DNA of 64,000 nucleotides from a bacterium (GTDB lineage: Bacteria > Planctomycetota > Planctomycetia > Pirellulales > Pirellulaceae), in assembly GCA_016124445.1 (NCBI GenBank), contig WGNR01000001.1, positions 727,958-791,957 on the forward strand. The letters are read 5' to 3'. The notes beneath the pieces are model-generated. The model was given only the letters and a program-made list of their open reading frames with translations, was not told the origin of the DNA and did not search any database. Positions 8,547 to 18,157 of this stretch are shown here, piece by piece (within the stretch, counting starts at the first letter, position 1; each line of letters opens with the position of its first letter). A program made the position numbers and the translations under genes.

Positions 8547-11500
8547 ATGGCCCCCAGCGTCCACGAGCCCACCATTCGAGAACATGACGACGAACTGAAT
8601 AGTTTGTCGTCCATGAGTTTTATCGGCCTGGTATTAACCCAGTTCTTTGGGGCTGCTAACGACAATATCTTTCGGTGGTTTGCCATCGGAATCGGGAAAG
8701 AACAGCATCCCGAGCAAGTTGGCGCGATCTTGATGGCGGGCACCGTCTGTATGGTCGCTCCTTATCTCATTTTTGCCCCGCATGCGGCGTTTTTCGCCGA
8801 TCGATACAGCAAGCGAAGCGTTATCGTTTCGTGCAAGATCGCTGAAATCATCATCATGCTGCTGGGCATCATGTTGGCCTGGAGCGGGCAATTGTTCTGG
8901 CTTTTCAGCGTGGTTTTTCTGCTCGGCGCCCAAAGTGCCATGTATGGGCCGGCCAAGCTTGGGGCAATTCCCGAAATCTTAAAGACCAAACATATCTCCT
9001 CCGCCAACGGCATCATTGGGCTTGCCACCGTGGTCGCCACCGCCCTGGGAACCGTTGTCGGCAATTGGCTGAGCGACTTCACCCGGCAGGGCGAAACCAA
9101 TCTTTGGGTTGCCGGGATGATCATGGTTGGATTTGCCGCCGTCGGTATCATCACCAGCGTGTGGATTCAGCGGCTACCGTCCAATCAACCAGATCTTAAA
9201 TTCCCCTGGAATCCGTTTCGCAGCATTATCGCGGACATGAAAGTCCTGAAAGCGAACAACGCCATTTTTTACGTTGCGTTGGGCAGCACGTTCTTCTGGA
9301 CCTTGGCGGCGTTGGCACAGCTGAATATCGATCAGTTCGCTTCCGAAAGCGGAACAACCACCCAGGCCGATGTCGGTCCGCTTTTGGCCGTGCTTGTGAT
9401 TGGAACGGCAGTCGGCTGTGTTCTGGCCGGGTATTGGTCTCAAGGACACGTGGAAATGGGTATCCTTCCACTTGGGGCAACAGGGTTAGCCATCTGCTCG
9501 TTTCTGCTGTTCCTTTGCCCGTCACCAATTGTTGGCGCCAGCGGCAATTGGAACTTCGTGTTCTTGATCGCCAGCTTCCTGTTGTTCTCGTTAGGGCTTT
9601 CGGCAGGGCTATTCGAAGTGCCGTTGGCATCGTTCCTGCAGCATCGAGCCCCTGCCGAAAAGCGTGGGACGATCCTGGCGGCGACCAATTTCCTGACGTT
9701 TGGCGGGATCTTGTTGGTTTCGGTTATCTTTTCCGTCTTGCGGACTCCAGTCTATGAGGGCAATGTCGAGAACGTCGATCAGATTGCCGCGTTGAAGATC
9801 TCGCCCGAGTTCGCGAAAAAAGTCGACGCCGCTTCGCAAGCATTTCGGGCCGACCTGGTCGCTGGCCGAGAACACGAAACGCCCCTGGCAATCGCCAAGC
9901 AATTAACGTCCAACGAAGACGAGCAGCGTTACGCATTCGCGACGTTGCTGATGACCCAACTGCATCAGGGATTCGTCGATCGCGCCCCGATGGACCGCAG
10001 CGAAGTCATCGACAAGTATCCCGATTACAAACAGTTGGTAGCGGAAATCTATTTTCAAGCCGCCAATTTGCCGCTGTTAACCTCGCGTCAGATCTTCCTA
10101 CTGTGCGGATTGGTAACCATTCCGATCCTGTTCTACATCTTGTATCTCTTGCCGCAGAACTCGCTTCGATTCCTGGTCTGGCTGGCGAGCGAAACTTTCT
10201 ATCGCATCCGGGTTCACGATCGAGAGAACTTGCCGGCTGAGGGTGGTGCATTGCTTGTCTCGAACCATGTTTCGTGGCTCGACGGCGTGCTGCTGATGCT
10301 GACCAGCAGCCGCCCAGTCCGCATGCTGGTCTGGGGAGGCAATTTCAAGAGTCAATGGTTCCGGAGATTCGTCGAATACCACGGTGCTATCCTGATCGAT
10401 AAAGGCCCCAAGGGAATCCAACGTGCCCTGCAAAAGGGACGCGAGGCGATCGAGAATGGCGAGCTTGTTTGTGTGTTCGCCGAAGGTGGAATCACCCGAA
10501 GCGGACAGATTCAAGGGTTCCGCCCTGGCCTGTTGAAGATGGTTGAAGGGACATCGGCCCCAGTCGTGCCGGTTTACATCGACGAGCTTTGGGGCAGCAT
10601 TTTTAGTTTCAGCGAAGGCAAGTTCTTCTGGAAACTTCCCCGCGGCTGGCAGACCCCCATTTCCATTCACTTCGGCGAACCGATCGAACCGCCGCATGGC
10701 ATCCATGCGATTCGCCAGGCGGTCCAGCAACTTGGTGCGTTGGCGTTCGAGCGCCGCGTTGACCGTGTTGTTCCACCCGCCAAGACGATGCTGCGGGTCT
10801 GCAAACGCCGGCTGTTTCACTCGAAAGTGGCCGACTCAATCGGTACCGATCTTACTGGCGGCGTATTGCTGACTCGGATCCTGATCCTGCAAAAACTGCT
10901 CAATCGGTACGTTCTTCAGCCTCGCGTGGAAGAACCCTACGTGGGCATCCTTCTGCCGCCATCCGTTGCCGCCGTGGCGGTTAACGCGGGGATTGCTCTC
11001 GATCGGCGGATTGGCGTCAATTTGAACTACACGACCAGCAACGAGGTAATGAACCATTGCATCCGCCAATGCGGAATCAAAACGGTTCTGACCAGTCGCA
11101 AGTTCATGGAGAAGTTCGACTGGCAACTCGACTGCGAGGTGGTCTATCTCGAAGACCTGCGTGACAAACCAACGTTGTGGGACAAACTCAGCAGCGCATT
11201 CAATGCGTATATTGTTCCAAGTTGGATCCTCGATCGAGTCTATGGGCTGAATAAGATTCGTCCCAACGACACGCTCACGGTCATCTTCACGTCAGGTTCG
11301 ACGGGCGTTCCGAAAGGGGTTCAACTGACCCACGCGAATATCTCGTCCAACGTTCAGGCGATTCAGCAGATGGTTCACCTGCGGCGAAGCGACGTGATCA
11401 TCGGTATCCTGCCCTTCTTTCACTCGTTCGGCTATACGGTAACGCTGTGGACGCTGTTTGGTATCGACGTGAAGTCGGCCTACCATTTCAGCCCGCTGGA

Positions 11501-12383
11501 ACCGAAGGCAATCGGCAGCCTGACCAAGAAACATGTCGGTACCGTGATCCTGGCGACACCCACGTTCCTTCGCAGCTATCTCCGCCGAATCGACAAGGAA
11601 GACTTCGCGACGCTCGAGATCGTCGTCGCCGGCGCGGAGAAGCTTCCGAGCGACTTGTGCGAATCGTTTGAAGAGAAATTCGGGGTACGCCCGGTTGAAG
11701 GCTATGGAGCAACGGAACTGTCGCCGCTGGTTTCGGTAAACATTCCCCCTGCTCGCTCAGTCGACAATTTCCAGATCGATCGCAAGGAAGGAACCGTTGG
11801 CCGGCCGATTCCCAACGTCGCGGCGAAGATCCTTGATCTTGAAACAGGCGAAGAAAAGGGAGTCAACGAACCCGGCATGCTTTACATTACCGGCCCAAAC
11901 GTGATGAAAGGCTATCTCCACATGCCGGAGGAAACGGACGAAGTCTTGCAAGATAATTGGTACAAGACCGGAGACGTCGCCCTGATCGACGAGGATGGCT
12001 TCCTGATGATTACCGGACGCATCAGCCGCTTCTCAAAGATCGGCGGCGAAATGATCCCACACGTCCGTATCGAAGAGGAAATCAATCAAATCCTGGGCGA
12101 CGAAGAAAGCGACGAACTTACCGTCGCCGTGACGGCAGTCGCTCATCCGACCAAGGGAGAACGCCTGGTCGTCGTTCACGTCCACTTGCAGATCTCGCCT
12201 GAAGAAATCTGCCGACGGCTAAAAGAGGCGGGGCTGCCCAACCTGTTCATCCCTTCAGCCGATAGCTTCATGGAGGTGGAAAAGATTCCGGTCCTGGGCT
12301 CAGGCAAACTCGACCTGCGACACCTTAAACAGGTAGCCGAGTCCCATTTCACCGCCGATAGCTCAGCGGCATCCGAACGCTAG
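8547..12383 (+). CDS. aas: Lysophospholipid transporter / acyltransferase / acyl-ACP synthetase fusion
   Basis: This 1,278-aa protein joins three parts. Residues about 20-540 are an MFS transporter like LplT, with GAANDNIFRWF near the start. Residues about 545-760 are a PlsC-type acyltransferase with the HX4D motif in NHVSWLDG (about 572) and EGGITRSG (about 645). Residues about 790-1265 are an AMP-forming acyl-ACP synthetase with FTSGSTGVPKG (about 913) and YKTGDVALIDEDGF. The order matches LplT plus Aas, which re-import and re-acylate lysophosphatidylethanolamine at the inner membrane. An extra soluble stretch of about 110 residues (about 402-512) interrupts the transporter before its last helix. 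It is transcribed alone. Confidence 0.85.
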   Translation: MAPSVHEPTIREHDDELNSLSSMSFIGLVLTQFFGAANDNIFRWFAIGIGKEQHPEQVGAILMAGTVCMVAPYLIFAPHAAFFADRYSKRSVIVSCKIAEIIIMLLGIMLAWSGQLFWLFSVVFLLGAQSAMYGPAKLGAIPEILKTKHISSANGIIGLATVVATALGTVVGNWLSDFTRQGETNLWVAGMIMVGFAAVGIITSVWIQRLPSNQPDLKFPWNPFRSIIADMKVLKANNAIFYVALGSTFFWTLAALAQLNIDQFASESGTTTQADVGPLLAVLVIGTAVGCVLAGYWSQGHVEMGILPLGATGLAICSFLLFLCPSPIVGASGNWNFVFLIASFLLFSLGLSAGLFEVPLASFLQHRAPAEKRGTILAATNFLTFGGILLVSVIFSVLRTPVYEGNVENVDQIAALKISPEFAKKVDAASQAFRADLVAGREHETPLAIAKQLTSNEDEQRYAFATLLMTQLHQGFVDRAPMDRSEVIDKYPDYKQLVAEIYFQAANLPLLTSRQIFLLCGLVTIPILFYILYLLPQNSLRFLVWLASETFYRIRVHDRENLPAEGGALLVSNHVSWLDGVLLMLTSSRPVRMLVWGGNFKSQWFRRFVEYHGAILIDKGPKGIQRALQKGREAIENGELVCVFAEGGITRSGQIQGFRPGLLKMVEGTSAPVVPVYIDELWGSIFSFSEGKFFWKLPRGWQTPISIHFGEPIEPPHGIHAIRQAVQQLGALAFERRVDRVVPPAKTMLRVCKRRLFHSKVADSIGTDLTGGVLLTRILILQKLLNRYVLQPRVEEPYVGILLPPSVAAVAVNAGIALDRRIGVNLNYTTSNEVMNHCIRQCGIKTVLTSRKFMEKFDWQLDCEVVYLEDLRDKPTLWDKLSSAFNAYIVPSWILDRVYGLNKIRPNDTLTVIFTSGSTGVPKGVQLTHANISSNVQAIQQMVHLRRSDVIIGILPFFHSFGYTVTLWTLFGIDVKSAYHFSPLEPKAIGSLTKKHVGTVILATPTFLRSYLRRIDKEDFATLEIVVAGAEKLPSDLCESFEEKFGVRPVEGYGATELSPLVSVNIPPARSVDNFQIDRKEGTVGRPIPNVAAKILDLETGEEKGVNEPGMLYITGPNVMKGYLHMPEETDEVLQDNWYKTGDVALIDEDGFLMITGRISRFSKIGGEMIPHVRIEEEINQILGDEESDELTVAVTAVAHPTKGERLVVVHVHLQISPEEICRRLKEAGLPNLFIPSADSFMEVEKIPVLGSGKLDLRHLKQVAESHFTADSSAASER

Positions 12384-12409
12384 GACTCATTCAGTTATCG
12401 AAGGCCGGA

Positions 12410-13477
12410 CTAGCGTCGCAGTTCGGCGAAACGCTTCCTTGGTACCGGGCCTAACGAGAGACTACTGACTTTCTCCACCGGATGGATCGGCTGTACCGGC
12501 TGCAACCGAATGGCCTCGGCAGGCTCAGGAGCATTCAGCATGACAGGCGGGTTTTGCGGCGTCGGAGCGACCGCGAGAGGAATCGATTCTGCTGCCGGTT
12601 CCTGTTGAGAGAAATGGTGTTGCAGAGTGCGGTCGGCCAAGACCCTCCGCTGGTGAACCCGGGTAACCAGGTCACTCAGTTGATCGCGAACCGTTGGGTC
12701 CACCTTCTGGAGCCGGCCAACGAGACTTTTCATCCCTGGCAGGTTCTCCTCGGCGTTCTTCGATATCTTGCCAATGAACGAGGAGGTCTCGGCAAAGTTG
12801 TAATCGGCCGTTTTGCCGATCAGTGGATGAAGCGTGCGTGCCAGCAGGTCCGCACCGCGGTTCTCGAAACGGACGAAAACGTCGAGTCGATTCGAGATAA
12901 ACGATTTGCCTTCAGCCGCCTTGGTGATTCCCGATCGTAACACCAATACGCAATTGGCCATGATCCGAGTCGGTGCCAGCGGTCCCTCGTAATATCCCTG
13001 GGCGAAAAACACGCTGGTCTGTCCGTCGGCATAGACGATGTCAACCTTGCTGACAGTGCCGGCGCCATCGTTGGCATGAAACGTTGTGGGACTGAGCCGC
13101 TTCACGTCGACCGTGGAAATACCCATCAGTTCCCAGATGTTAACCACCACCTCAGGATAGGTGACCAGGAACGAATAGAGTTCTGGATCGCAAGGAATCA
13201 CCTGCACCGGCAAGCGACGAAAAATGCTTGGATCCTGCACCACGTTGGCAACCCGGTTTTGATCCTGAGGATGCAGCTTGGTAAACGGGATTTGACGCAG
13301 GGCGTCCTTCTTTTCTTCCCGGGTGAAGCTGACGAGTTCCGCTTCGGGCTCTTGAGCTTGGACAACTGGCAGCGGTGACAGAAGACTAGCTGCTACCAAG
13401 CCAAGTAAAGCCAGCAACGTAAGGCAGGTGAATCGGGGAAGGCGAAAAAGATTGGATGGCATTCGGACAATCGGCAT
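12410..13477 (-). CDS. Secreted hypothetical protein
   Basis: The product is about 355 aa from ATG 13477; an upstream TTG at 13537 would add 20 residues. A strong signal peptide (LTLLALLGLVAASLLSPLPVVQAQ) is followed by a globular region containing VQVIPCDPELYSFLVTYP, ELMGISTVDVKRLSPTTF and DIVYADGQTSVFFAQGYYEG. The last 80 residues are Pro- and Ala-rich and probably disordered. The protein is likely exported. It has no enzyme motif that I recognise. It converges with the acyltransferase fusion, whose stop lies 27 nt away. Confidence 0.65.
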   Translation of the reverse strand: MPIVRMPSNLFRLPRFTCLTLLALLGLVAASLLSPLPVVQAQEPEAELVSFTREEKKDALRQIPFTKLHPQDQNRVANVVQDPSIFRRLPVQVIPCDPELYSFLVTYPEVVVNIWELMGISTVDVKRLSPTTFHANDGAGTVSKVDIVYADGQTSVFFAQGYYEGPLAPTRIMANCVLVLRSGITKAAEGKSFISNRLDVFVRFENRGADLLARTLHPLIGKTADYNFAETSSFIGKISKNAEENLPGMKSLVGRLQKVDPTVRDQLSDLVTRVHQRRVLADRTLQHHFSQQEPAAESIPLAVAPTPQNPPVMLNAPEPAEAIRLQPVQPIHPVEKVSSLSLGPVPRKRFAELRR

Positions 13478-13648
13478 GCAAGCGTTCCCCCATGGCTTCG
13501 CGGCGGCTGAGATGGCCTTACCCTTAATTCGGTTCAATCGCTATGATCGCCACAATCATTCTCAAATTCCGTCCACGAAAGGGTGCTAGCGGCTGCCGAT
13601 ATTCGCAAAACACGCAGCACCTTGCATCAAACCCGAGAGCCATTTCCG

Positions 13649-14845
13649 ATGGATCGAAGTACTCGCTACCTCAGTCAACCGGTTTCGATCGTGCTGCTAC
13701 TCCTTGTGGTGATTCTGCTATCTGCCGGGGGGGTCTATTTTGCCGCAAGGTGGTATCTGCTGCCTGAGCACATCGATACACTTTTGCTCGAGGCCCCAGA
13801 GAACGCCGTTGGGCCCAGAATGGATCAAATTCTGTCCAGTTCTCATGATCGCAAAACAGACCTGCTGATTCGCTGGATGGGTTCTCCCCGTGCTGCCGTG
13901 GCGTTGGAAGCAACCCACAGGATGCAGTCGTTAGTCGATCAAATGGAAAACCTACCAGGGGTCGCGATTTCTGCCGAAGCTACACAACTTGCGTACTCCC
14001 TGCAAAATGGCCTGCCAACCTTCTCCGATCCAGTTCGCCAGTCGGTCCGAAAGATGGCAATTCAGATGTCTCAGTGGAAGTTCGGGGACACGTCTGCTGA
14101 ACATGGCAGCTTCCTGGTGATGGTCGAGCAAATCATCCATTCGACGTCTGACATGCAATCTTCTAGCGATGTCGCTGCCAGCGATGAAGCGCTTTCACGT
14201 TACCTGGCAAATTCCAATCGAAATAGAAACGGCCTCGCTAGCACTCCTGAGATTCAAGAGGTGGTCGAGGTCGATTTGCATAGTGGCCTACCGTGGCAGG
14301 CCGAATCGTTGACATCAACCCCAGGTGAAAGTGCCACTTCCAACGCCAGCGTAATACCAAAGGAGCAACCGCTGGTTGCTAACCATCGCGACTCCATTCA
14401 ACAGCCGCTCAAGCTTCCGACATTAATAGATGGATCACGTCGATTGGAATCGGATACTCAAATTGTGATGGAAGCCCCTGATTTCAGCCGTCTCACATCG
14501 CTAGAGATCATGTGGAAACTGCACGCACAAAATCCTGATACCGTCGAATACGCGCGCAAGGCGCTGCTGTCGCGAAACTTCAGCATGGAAGATCTTCAGT
14601 TGGCAAGCCGTCTGACACATCCAGATGTAACGCAGAGGCTGGAATTAGTACGAGAATTACCGCTAACACAACGAGATGACCGCTCTACATGGCTCTACTA
14701 CTTAACGAAAGATCCTGATGCGGATGTTCGTTATGGAGCGGCCGCGGCCTTGTTAACATCTTCCGATCCTCGACTGCTCAAGCGTCTGAAGGCGGACCTG
14801 GCAACAGATCCAAGCCCGCGCGTTCAAACTTTAATTCAGAGATAG
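13649..14845 (+). CDS. Membrane-anchored hypothetical protein with C-terminal HEAT-like repeats
   Basis: The 398-aa protein starts at ATG 13649, just before one transmembrane segment (SIVLLLLVVILLSAGGVYFA, about 12-31). The rest is predicted extracytoplasmic. Residues about 50-170 are helical, 180-290 are low-complexity, and about 300-395 show helical repeats of HEAT type (SRLTHPDVTQRLELVRELPL, then DPDADVRYGAAAALLTSSDP). HEAT-like repeats usually mediate protein contacts. No catalytic residues are seen. It is transcribed divergently from the preceding secreted gene. Confidence 0.6.
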   Translation: MDRSTRYLSQPVSIVLLLLVVILLSAGGVYFAARWYLLPEHIDTLLLEAPENAVGPRMDQILSSSHDRKTDLLIRWMGSPRAAVALEATHRMQSLVDQMENLPGVAISAEATQLAYSLQNGLPTFSDPVRQSVRKMAIQMSQWKFGDTSAEHGSFLVMVEQIIHSTSDMQSSSDVAASDEALSRYLANSNRNRNGLASTPEIQEVVEVDLHSGLPWQAESLTSTPGESATSNASVIPKEQPLVANHRDSIQQPLKLPTLIDGSRRLESDTQIVMEAPDFSRLTSLEIMWKLHAQNPDTVEYARKALLSRNFSMEDLQLASRLTHPDVTQRLELVRELPLTQRDDRSTWLYYLTKDPDADVRYGAAAALLTSSDPRLLKRLKADLATDPSPRVQTLIQR

Positions 14846-14880
14846 ACGGCAGTCGCGTTTTCGCTTCCTGGCGAGCAACT

Positions 14881-15183
14881 TTAGTTGGTCAGTTTGCCCA
14901 GCATTTCCATTGCCTGCTTAGCACGACCGACTCCGCCCAGCGAGTCGACAAACTCCTTGGCCGTAATCAGATCGTCCGCAGTGATCTTTCCCGACTTAGT
15001 AGGACCATGAGCTTTGCGCTTGTCCATCGACTTGATCGTACTGACATATTGCGGCGTCAAATCTTTGTAACCAGACTTCTTCAAAGCGTCTGCGACGTCG
15101 GTCGGAGATGCTTCTGGATTATCCTTTTGGAAATTGCGAATTGCATCTGCCTTCGAGACTTTGTTGGTAGCGCGTTTGGCCAT
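14881..15183 (-). CDS. Small basic putative DNA-binding protein (copy 1)
   Basis: This 100-aa, Lys-rich protein has a helical N-terminal half with the pattern NPEASPTDVADALKKSGY followed by TPQYVSTIKSM, reminiscent of a small winged-helix or HTH fold. DNA binding is inferred, not shown. A second gene at 62459-62761 encodes a protein of the same length, identical at about 70 of 100 positions by hand alignment without gaps. The two are therefore intragenomic paralogues under selection. No operon partner is seen; it converges with the HEAT-repeat protein. Confidence 0.7.
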   Translation of the reverse strand: MAKRATNKVSKADAIRNFQKDNPEASPTDVADALKKSGYKDLTPQYVSTIKSMDKRKAHGPTKSGKITADDLITAKEFVDSLGGVGRAKQAMEMLGKLTN

Positions 15184-15727
15184 GTTGGTTTCGGTTTCTT
15201 TCTATAAGGTTTCTATTGTCTATGATTGCCTTGCTGTTGGCCCAACCTCAGTCTAAACACGTTATACCTTTATGTCGACGGCCCCAAATTTGGAATGCAG
15301 TGAAACCGCAACGGCGCCGTTTTTTGCCTGCAAAAACCAGGGATAAACCCTGTACTATTAGACGCCGACTCGGCGTCCCATATACTCAAACGTGCATGTT
15401 ATAGCTTAGATGCGTGATATAAATCCCAGGGTCGAAAAACTGCGAAATGGCAGTCTCCAAATATGCCATTTCTATTCTTCGAAATTCCTTACACCACAAT
15501 GAGGGAACGGCATATAGTCGCAAGCTGGGGCAACCTGGTATGGACAAGTTGCCACTTGGCCGGGGGGACATAGTGACATTCAAATCTGTGTCGAAATCAA
15601 CGCAATAGAATGATCTAAATCGACGCCCAATGGTGCGGACAATCTGCAATCATCTACCTGGTAGCCCGGAACGCTTTGCGTCGGATCTCATCACAAATTA
15701 ACGAGGCCAGCCTGATAGGGGGTCACG
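15184..15727. other. Intergenic region without a convincing gene
   Basis: About 540 nt separate the small basic protein from the tRNA-Leu promoter. A perfect hairpin (GACGCCG-ACT-CGGCGTC, 15361-15377) is visible. Open frames here are short, lack ribosome-binding sites and have no protein-like pattern. Confidence 0.5.
15361..15377. terminator. Short perfect hairpin
   Basis: GACGCCG and CGGCGTC form a 7-bp stem around ACT. It may be a terminator or a small intergenic repeat. A T-rich tail is absent, and no gene ends nearby on the plus strand. Confidence 0.3.
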
Positions 15728-15757
15728 TTGTCAGATGAAGGGTTGCCGTGATATACT
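15728..15757 (+). promoter_or_regulatory. Predicted promoter of tRNA-Leu
   Basis: TTGTCA (15728-15733) and TATACT (15752-15757) are separated by 18 bp and match the sigma-70 consensus well. They lie about 60 nt upstream of the tRNA. A 7-bp hairpin (CTCCCCA/TGGGGAG, 15781-15810) lies in the leader. Confidence 0.55.
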
Positions 15758-15818
15758 CCCGGTTTCACTTTCTGGAAGATCTCCCCAAGTTGCGACTTCA
15801 CGCTGGGGAGGCCGTTTA

Positions 15819-15900
15819 GGGGATGTGGCGAAACTGGCAGACGCGCTAGATTTAGGATCTAGTTCCGAAAGGAGTGCAGGTTCGATTCCTGTCATCCCCA
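15819..15900 (+). tRNA. tRNA-Leu (anticodon TAG)
   Basis: The 82-nt gene folds as a class II tRNA. The acceptor GGGGATG pairs with CATCCCC, and the discriminator is A. The anticodon stem CTAGA/TCTAG carries the loop TTTAGGA with anticodon TAG. A short variable arm is followed by the T-arm GCAGGTTCGATTCCTGT. CCA is not encoded. Confidence 0.95.
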
Positions 15901-15993
15901 CTCTTTGCCTCCTTCTGCACGCCATTCTGGCAAGCCAATCAATGATTTGTTTCTGATTCGCATGCCGCTATTTGACAAGCAATAGAAACTCAA

Positions 15994-16659
15994 ATGTCGA
16001 AAATCCGAGCTGTCGTCTTTGACATGGACGGGACGATCCTCAACACCGAGATGCTCTATCCGCAAGTATCGACAGAGATCCTTCGTCGTCGGGGTTTGGA
16101 ACTAACCCAGGAACTCACCGATGCCATGATGGGGCGGCCGGCTGCGGTTGCCTTCCAAGCGATGATCGACTGGCACGAGTTGGCCGATTCGATCGAAACT
16201 TTGTCGCAAGAATCGGAAGAGATCTTCGCCGATATCCTGGAAACGTCGCTAGGCTTGATGCCCGGCTTCACGGAGTTGTTCCGCTCGATTCTGGAGGCCG
16301 ATTTCCCGGTGGCTGTTTGCACCAGCGCATCGCGTGCGACCGCAATCGACCTGTTGGGACGGTTCAACATAACTCCAGATCTGCAGTTTGTGATTGGTGG
16401 CGATGAAGTAGAAAACGGCAAGCCACACCCCGAAATCTATCTCACCGCGGCAAGTCGCTTGCAACTCGATCCGAGCGAAATCGTCGTCTTTGAAGATAGC
16501 CAAACCGGCTGTAAATCGGCCATCGACGCTGGGACCCACGCAGTCGCCGTTCCAGGTGAACACAGCAATCGACATGCATTTGACGGGGCCCAGTTCATCG
16601 CCGATACGTTGCACGATCCTCGCATCTATCAACTACTCATGATCGGTCGGCCTACCTGA
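15994..16659 (+). CDS. HAD-superfamily phosphatase (beta-phosphoglucomutase-like subfamily)
   Basis: The 221-aa protein shows all four HAD motifs. Motif I is FDMDGTI (about 9-15) with the nucleophilic Asp and the general acid two residues later. Motif II is VCTSAS (about 109). Motif III is the Lys in NGKPHPEIY, and motif IV is VFEDSQTG. A four-helix C1 cap lies between motifs I and II, as in beta-phosphoglucomutase and phosphoglycolate phosphatase. It probably hydrolyses or isomerises a small sugar phosphate; the substrate cannot be fixed from sequence. It lies about 90 nt after tRNA-Leu and about 150 nt before an SpsF-like gene on the same strand. Confidence 0.85.
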   Translation: MSKIRAVVFDMDGTILNTEMLYPQVSTEILRRRGLELTQELTDAMMGRPAAVAFQAMIDWHELADSIETLSQESEEIFADILETSLGLMPGFTELFRSILEADFPVAVCTSASRATAIDLLGRFNITPDLQFVIGGDEVENGKPHPEIYLTAASRLQLDPSEIVVFEDSQTGCKSAIDAGTHAVAVPGEHSNRHAFDGAQFIADTLHDPRIYQLLMIGRPT

Positions 16660-16811
16660 GAAAAGGCATCCATCGAAGATCGTCTCTCGATTGGATCGGC
16701 TGAACTAGATTGACGAATTGCTTCGTGAGTATATAAACTGCGGATGTCACCCCCCCCTCACGACATGCACAGTGTCGGACACTGCTTCTCCGCATTTAAA
16801 GGATTGCCGCG

Positions 16812-17585
16812 ATGAAACATCTCGCCATCGTCCAAATCGACGATGAATTGACCCCGGTCTCTACATCTACTCAGACCGTATCTCTACAACACAGTAAATT
16901 GGCCGGACGCAAGTTGATTTCGGCACCGTTGGTCGAATGGCTCGTTCGTCGCATCTCGGAAGCGGAACTGGTCGATGGAATTGTCGTGGCGATGCCCGAC
17001 GCTCCCTCCTACCGCGAACTTGCCACCTTGGTGCCGATGGATATTCCCTGTCATTTCAGCAGCAAGGCGACCCCACTAGCGCGGCTGGCCGATGCCTCGC
17101 ACGAATACCCTTCCCAATCAGTCGTTCGCGTGCCACTGGAAACGCCGTTCTGCGATCCAATCCTGATCGATCGCCTGTTGATCATGGCGTTGCAGCACCC
17201 CGACAAAGATTACATCGGCTATCGATTGGACGATGGCTGCCCCGTATCGCAGTCGTGCATCGGGCTGTTTGCCGAATGGATTCGCAGCGGTGCGTTGGCC
17301 AAAGCCAGCCGCGAAATCAAATCCAAGACCGATCCCTATCGCATTGATAGCTCGTTCCTCAACTATCCGGAACTCTTTCAGATCGAAATGCTGCCGGTTC
17401 CGCAAATGCTTGATCGCGATGACCTTCGCTTTTCGATCACCGACGACGAAGACTGGGAGCAGTTGCTGGCGATCGTCGATGCTCTGGGAGCCGATGGCCT
17501 GGACTGGCAAGAAGTGGTCCGCATTATCGACAACCAACCTTCCATTCGCGAAAGAATGGCTGAGCGAAATAAACTGATCGCTTAA
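16812..17585 (+). CDS. SpsF-like cytidylyltransferase-family protein
   Basis: The 257-aa protein resembles the SpsF/KdsB-type nucleotidyltransferase fold (COG1861). It has GRKLISAPLVEWLVRRI (about 36-52) after the first strand, then an alternating beta/alpha region with VRVPLETPFCDPILIDRLL, where a canonical member has a conserved Asp, and a late FSITDDEDWEQLL typical of the family end. The N-terminal glycine-rich nucleotide loop is weak. Family members activate sugars as CMP derivatives for surface polysaccharide. Activity is uncertain because the loop is degenerate. The gene is followed by a strong hairpin. Confidence 0.6.
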   Translation: MKHLAIVQIDDELTPVSTSTQTVSLQHSKLAGRKLISAPLVEWLVRRISEAELVDGIVVAMPDAPSYRELATLVPMDIPCHFSSKATPLARLADASHEYPSQSVVRVPLETPFCDPILIDRLLIMALQHPDKDYIGYRLDDGCPVSQSCIGLFAEWIRSGALAKASREIKSKTDPYRIDSSFLNYPELFQIEMLPVPQMLDRDDLRFSITDDEDWEQLLAIVDALGADGLDWQEVVRIIDNQPSIRERMAERNKLIA

Positions 17586-17609
17586 GCCGTTGGGGCCCAG
17601 ATTGAAATC

Positions 17610-17632
17610 GTGGGACGCCTTGGGCGTCCCAC
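17610..17632 (+). terminator. Terminator-like hairpin
   Basis: GTGGGACGCC (17610-17619) pairs perfectly with GGCGTCCCAC (17623-17632) around a 3-nt loop, 25 nt after the SpsF-like stop. The tail is only moderately T-rich (TTGCTTGC). Confidence 0.55.
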
Positions 17633-17769
17633 TTGCTTGCTAGCGTCGCCAGGCCGCAATTCCGTCATAATCGGCAAATTCGTCTCAATTTACCAGGACG
17701 AAGAAGTCGATCATCCTTCTGACACGACCGACTGAATTGATCAGGCTCCCTTCGCAAGGCCGCGACGCC

Positions 17770-18018
17770 ATGAAAAAGCTGCTATTTGTCTTCGCTATGC
17801 TTTCGCTGACTGTCCACGCAGGCTGCGCCATGTGCTGCCACCCGTTCGATTACAACTACGCTGCATTCGATGAAGCCCAACTGAGCGGGTCTCGGGCCGG
17901 ATCCGCATGGGCACCTTATTCCACGCAGTCGGTGATCACCGAGGAAGCTCCATCTGAGGAAATCCTGGAAGAACCATCCGAGGAAGAGGTCCTCTACTAC
18001 GACGAATCAGCCCAGTAA
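17770..18018 (+). CDS. Small acidic lipoprotein
   Basis: The 82-aa product starts at ATG 17770 with a short lipoprotein signal peptide (LLFVFAMLSLTVHAGC) whose lipobox ends at Cys 19. The mature peptide has a Cys pair (CAMCC) near the start and ends in a strongly acidic Glu-rich tail (ITEEAPSEEILEEPSEEEV). This suits a small envelope protein with possible metal or protein-binding tails. No family match is recognised. It stands between two terminator-like hairpins, which suggests its own transcript. Confidence 0.6.
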   Translation: MKKLLFVFAMLSLTVHAGCAMCCHPFDYNYAAFDEAQLSGSRAGSAWAPYSTQSVITEEAPSEEILEEPSEEEVLYYDESAQ

Positions 18019-18054
18019 TTTGCGGCTTCTGTCCGATCCCACCAATTCTGCCGC

Positions 18055-18083
18055 TCACAGGCCGCTTCTTTTCAAGCCTGTGA
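18055..18083. terminator. Terminator-like hairpin after the small lipoprotein
   Basis: TCACAGGC (18055-18062) pairs with GCCTGTGA (18076-18083) around a T-rich 13-nt loop. It is placed between the lipoprotein stop and the Nramp-family start. Confidence 0.45.
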
Positions 18084-18157
18084 AAATGGGGTAGCTTGTA
18101 CCCCAACCTTCTCCATCATCCCCCGGGACTTTGTGTCCCCACACCTCGTTTGCCCCC

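Noticed and set aside
10098..10820. 240-aa minus-strand frame opposite the acyltransferase domain
   Set aside because: It is antisense to a conserved catalytic region whose HX4D and synthetase motifs are intact.
15386..15649. 87-aa minus-strand frame in the gap before tRNA-Leu
   Set aside because: It lacks a ribosome-binding site and domain pattern, and it overlaps nothing that suggests expression.
15735..15956. Open frame crossing tRNA-Leu
   Set aside because: It is created by the tRNA sequence. The tRNA fold is clear and explains the region.
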